Source: Acidobacteriota bacterium (GTDB lineage: Bacteria > Acidobacteriota > Terriglobia > Terriglobales > Acidobacteriaceae). From it: a stretch of DNA of 64,000 bases. Under the pieces are notes generated by a model. That model saw nothing but the letters and a program-made list of their open reading frames with translations. It made no database searches and had not been told where the DNA came from. The position numbers and the translations under genes are program-made. The stretch is from contig JAJYVU010000005.1 of NCBI GenBank assembly GCA_021791875.1, positions 55,241-119,240 on the forward strand, in the 5' to 3' direction. Below are positions 62,218 through 64,000 of the stretch, one piece after another; the first letter of the stretch is position 1, and each line of letters starts with the position of its first letter.

Positions 62218-63633
62218 TTGTATAGAGACGGTTTCGCGTATACTCCTCCAACCCCGGGCGTTATCGTTGACTTCTGTAGTAATCAGCAGAAAGCGATGCT
62301 GTTACCGGGGGAAGTGCCGATCGTGCTTTGGCCGGTGGAAGCAGGGTTCTGCCCATCGAGGCGAGGGCAGGCCGTAGCTGATTTCCCGAAAACAGATGCG
62401 GTATATTGGTCCAACGTTGAGCAGAGGAGTCTTTCGTTGGATCTGGACAGGGAATCGTCGTATGACCCGCAGACGGGGCTGCCGCTGGAGCAGCAGGTGG
62501 CCAGGCTCCAGGCTCTGCTGGAAGCTACGCGTCAAGTTCACTCCACGATGAGAGTCGATGAGGTTCTGCATCGGTCTGCGCGGTTGCTGGTTCTGGAGCT
62601 GGAAATGAACGGGGCCCTGTTTCTTGAGCAAGGCTCTCAGGAGCCCAGAATCAGCTACGGGGAGATACCTGCCGCTCCGTATGAGGGATGCCGCCGTTTT
62701 CCGCTTCTCTCGCGAGAGAATCACATGCTGGCCGAGCTGGTGGTTGCAAGCCCGAACTGCGCGGAGTTCAGCGTCTACGAGCAGGACTTCATTGAAGGCC
62801 TGGTGCTGCAGACGGCCGTTGCGCTGGAAAATGCAACCCTGCACGAGCGGGACCTGGAATGGGCGCGAGTGCAGCAGGATCTGGATGCAGCACGCTCGCT
62901 GCAACTTTCTTTGCTGCCGAAGTCCATGCCGAAGATCGAGTCGTTTTCGATCGCGGGCCGGTCGACGACATGCTACGAGGTGGGCGGCGATTACCTTGAC
63001 ACGATGAAACTACCGGACGGCTCGCACCTGATGGTGGTGGCAGATGTGGCCGGTAAGGGACTCGCCTCGGCCATTGTGGCCACGAGTTTTCGTTCGGCGC
63101 TGCGGTCCCTGGCGAGCCATCCGCTGCCGCTGGCCGAGTTGGCCACTCGCATGAGCCAGCACCACTGGGAAGAGGGCGCAGAGGCGCAGAGGCGCTATGT
63201 GACGGCTATTTTTGTGCGCCTTGATCCGGAGGGGCCGAGGATCGAAGTTGTGAACTGCGGTCACAATCCCGGCGCGCTGCTGCTGCCGGACGGCTGGGTT
63301 CGAATTGTTGAAGCGTCGGGAACGCCGTTGGGCCTGCTTCCCGGCATGGAGTACTCTTCCGAGACGTTTGAATTCTTGCCGGGGGCCAGAATTCTTCTGT
63401 ACACGGATGGCCTGACCGAGACGCTGCAGGCGGGTGGAGTGGACGAAGAATTTGGCCTGGAACGGCTGGTGGAGACCTTTCGTGCATGCAGAAGCCCGCA
63501 AGCCGAGCGTATGCTCGACGATGTATGGGAGGCAATCGGCTCATTTTCATCCCACGCACCGCAAGCCGACGACATGACCGCCCTGGCGATCTGTCATCTC
63601 GATTCCTCTAAGCAGGAGATCGTTCGCCCATGA
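62218..63633 (+). CDS. GAF-PP2C serine phosphatase (RsbU/SpoIIE-like)
   Basis: A 471-residue signalling phosphatase as drawn from the TTG at 62218. The ATG at 62296 (445 residues) is at least as likely, since the first 26 residues show no domain. Residues ~95-220 look like a GAF domain ('LLEATRQVHSTMRVDEVLHR'). The PP2C/SpoIIE domain follows: 'ARSLQLSLLPKSMP', 'EVGGDYLDTMKLPDGSHLMV', 'VADVAGKGLASAIVA' with metal-binding Asp, 'VNCGHNPGALLL' and 'LYTDGLTE'. It would dephosphorylate an anti-sigma-factor antagonist in a partner-switching pathway. Its stop overlaps the next start (ATGA). Confidence 0.85.
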   Translation: MYRDGFAYTPPTPGVIVDFCSNQQKAMLLPGEVPIVLWPVEAGFCPSRRGQAVADFPKTDAVYWSNVEQRSLSLDLDRESSYDPQTGLPLEQQVARLQALLEATRQVHSTMRVDEVLHRSARLLVLELEMNGALFLEQGSQEPRISYGEIPAAPYEGCRRFPLLSRENHMLAELVVASPNCAEFSVYEQDFIEGLVLQTAVALENATLHERDLEWARVQQDLDAARSLQLSLLPKSMPKIESFSIAGRSTTCYEVGGDYLDTMKLPDGSHLMVVADVAGKGLASAIVATSFRSALRSLASHPLPLAELATRMSQHHWEEGAEAQRRYVTAIFVRLDPEGPRIEVVNCGHNPGALLLPDGWVRIVEASGTPLGLLPGMEYSSETFEFLPGARILLYTDGLTETLQAGGVDEEFGLERLVETFRACRSPQAERMLDDVWEAIGSFSSHAPQADDMTALAICHLDSSKQEIVRP

Positions 63634-64000
63634 AGAATGGAAGTTCTGTCCAGGTCTGTCTACCGTCGGAGCTGGGCTTTGAAAAGGTCGCCATGAGCAC
63701 CGCTGCCAGCATGGCTGCGCTGATGGGATTTGACGAGGAGCGGATTGAGGACTTGAAGACCGCCGTGGCCGAAGCCTGCATCAACGCTATCGAGCACGGC
63801 AACAAGCTGAATGAGTCGCTCAGTGTTGCGGTTGTGCTTTCGATGAGCCAGAACGGGCTCGAAGTAAAAGTGATAGATGACGGAGTCGGGGTGCGACAGC
63901 AACCACCCTCACCGGACATCGACCGAAAACTGCATGGCGAGGAAGACACCCGAGGTATGGGGATGTTTCTGATTCAGGCTTTGGTGGATGAAGCCGAGTG
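63630..64000 (+). CDS. RsbW-like anti-sigma serine kinase, cut by window end
   Basis: The first 123 residues of a GHKL-type ATPase. N box 'EACINAIEHGNKLN', G1 box 'VIDDGVGV' and G2 box 'RGMGMFLIQALVD' are present, so nearly the whole usual 140-residue protein is seen. It overlaps the phosphatase gene by 4 bases and probably forms a partner-switching module with it. The antagonist and target sigma factor are outside the window. Confidence 0.88.
   Translation, partial: MKNGSSVQVCLPSELGFEKVAMSTAASMAALMGFDEERIEDLKTAVAEACINAIEHGNKLNESLSVAVVLSMSQNGLEVKVIDDGVGVRQQPPSPDIDRKLHGEEDTRGMGMFLIQALVDEAE

Overview
The window looks like chromosome from an acidobacterium (Acidobacteriota, probably class Terriglobia / Acidobacteriaceae). 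This is inferred from a 1.2 kb-residue Oar-like TonB-dependent receptor with an N-terminal carboxypeptidase-regulatory-like domain, GH79-type secreted enzymes, a sigma / anti-sigma / DUF3106 gene set, and the mix of a Tad pilus locus with many sugar-acting genes. No rRNA, IS element, CRISPR array or phage gene was recognised. One tRNA-Val(CAC) is present.

Layout. (1) 1-3200: the end of a TonB-dependent receptor, then an ECF sigma factor, its zinc-finger anti-sigma factor and a DUF3106 protein on the minus strand. (2) 3265-30882: a tRNA-Val followed by a long accessory region that appears more AT-rich than its left flank. Its core (9141-18668) encodes a PFK-family sugar kinase, an FucI-like ketol isomerase, a GntR regulator, an aldehyde dehydrogenase, SuyA- and SuyB-like sulfolactate sulfo-lyase subunits, ComC-like and SlcC-like dehydrogenases and a LacD/YihT-like class I aldolase. 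Together these make a complete predicted route from sulfoquinovose (or a close sulfosugar) to DHAP, pyruvate and sulfite. Around the core lie two paralogous GH79-like enzymes with C-terminal WSGW-repeat lectin-like propellers, two secreted proteins with Tat-like signals (DUF5054-like and DUF6259-like), an Oar-like outer-membrane receptor and a sodium/solute symporter. A 21-bp element is repeated exactly at two promoters (9036 and 19539), and its AATCGATT core is the centre of a 20-bp palindrome at a third (8705-8724), so the region looks like one LacI-type regulon.

(3) 31061-36731: a co-oriented surface-glycan / lipid-linked sugar cluster (two GT2 enzymes, flippase-like protein, methyltransferase, GT39-like transferase). 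(4) 36755-45712: a minus-strand carbohydrate locus with two PfkB kinases, a plant-type PNGase A, a GH4 phospho-glycosidase, an APC permease and an SMP-30 lactonase, and a divergent SDR. (5) 46341-58593: a Tad/Flp pilus locus (cpaA, cpaE, cpaF, tadB, tadC, a 31-aa membrane peptide, a DUF192-PilZ fusion, a divergent TonB-like protein, cpaB, cpaC, DUF192, two Flp pilins). Sequences matching the sigma-54 -24/-12 consensus stand upstream of cpaA, cpaB, flp1 and flp2. (6) 58919-64000: a GT87-like membrane protein, a sigma-54 activator with a degenerate receiver domain that probably drives the pilus promoters, and an RsbU/RsbW-like phosphatase/kinase pair, the last cut by the window end.

The two most notable observations are the predicted full sulfosugar mineralisation pathway, with no recognisable GH31/GH188 sulfoquinovosidase but several unusual secreted hydrolases in its place, and the apparent sigma-54 control of a whole Tad pilus locus. 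Functional assignments rest on reading the protein sequences by eye; no database search was run.
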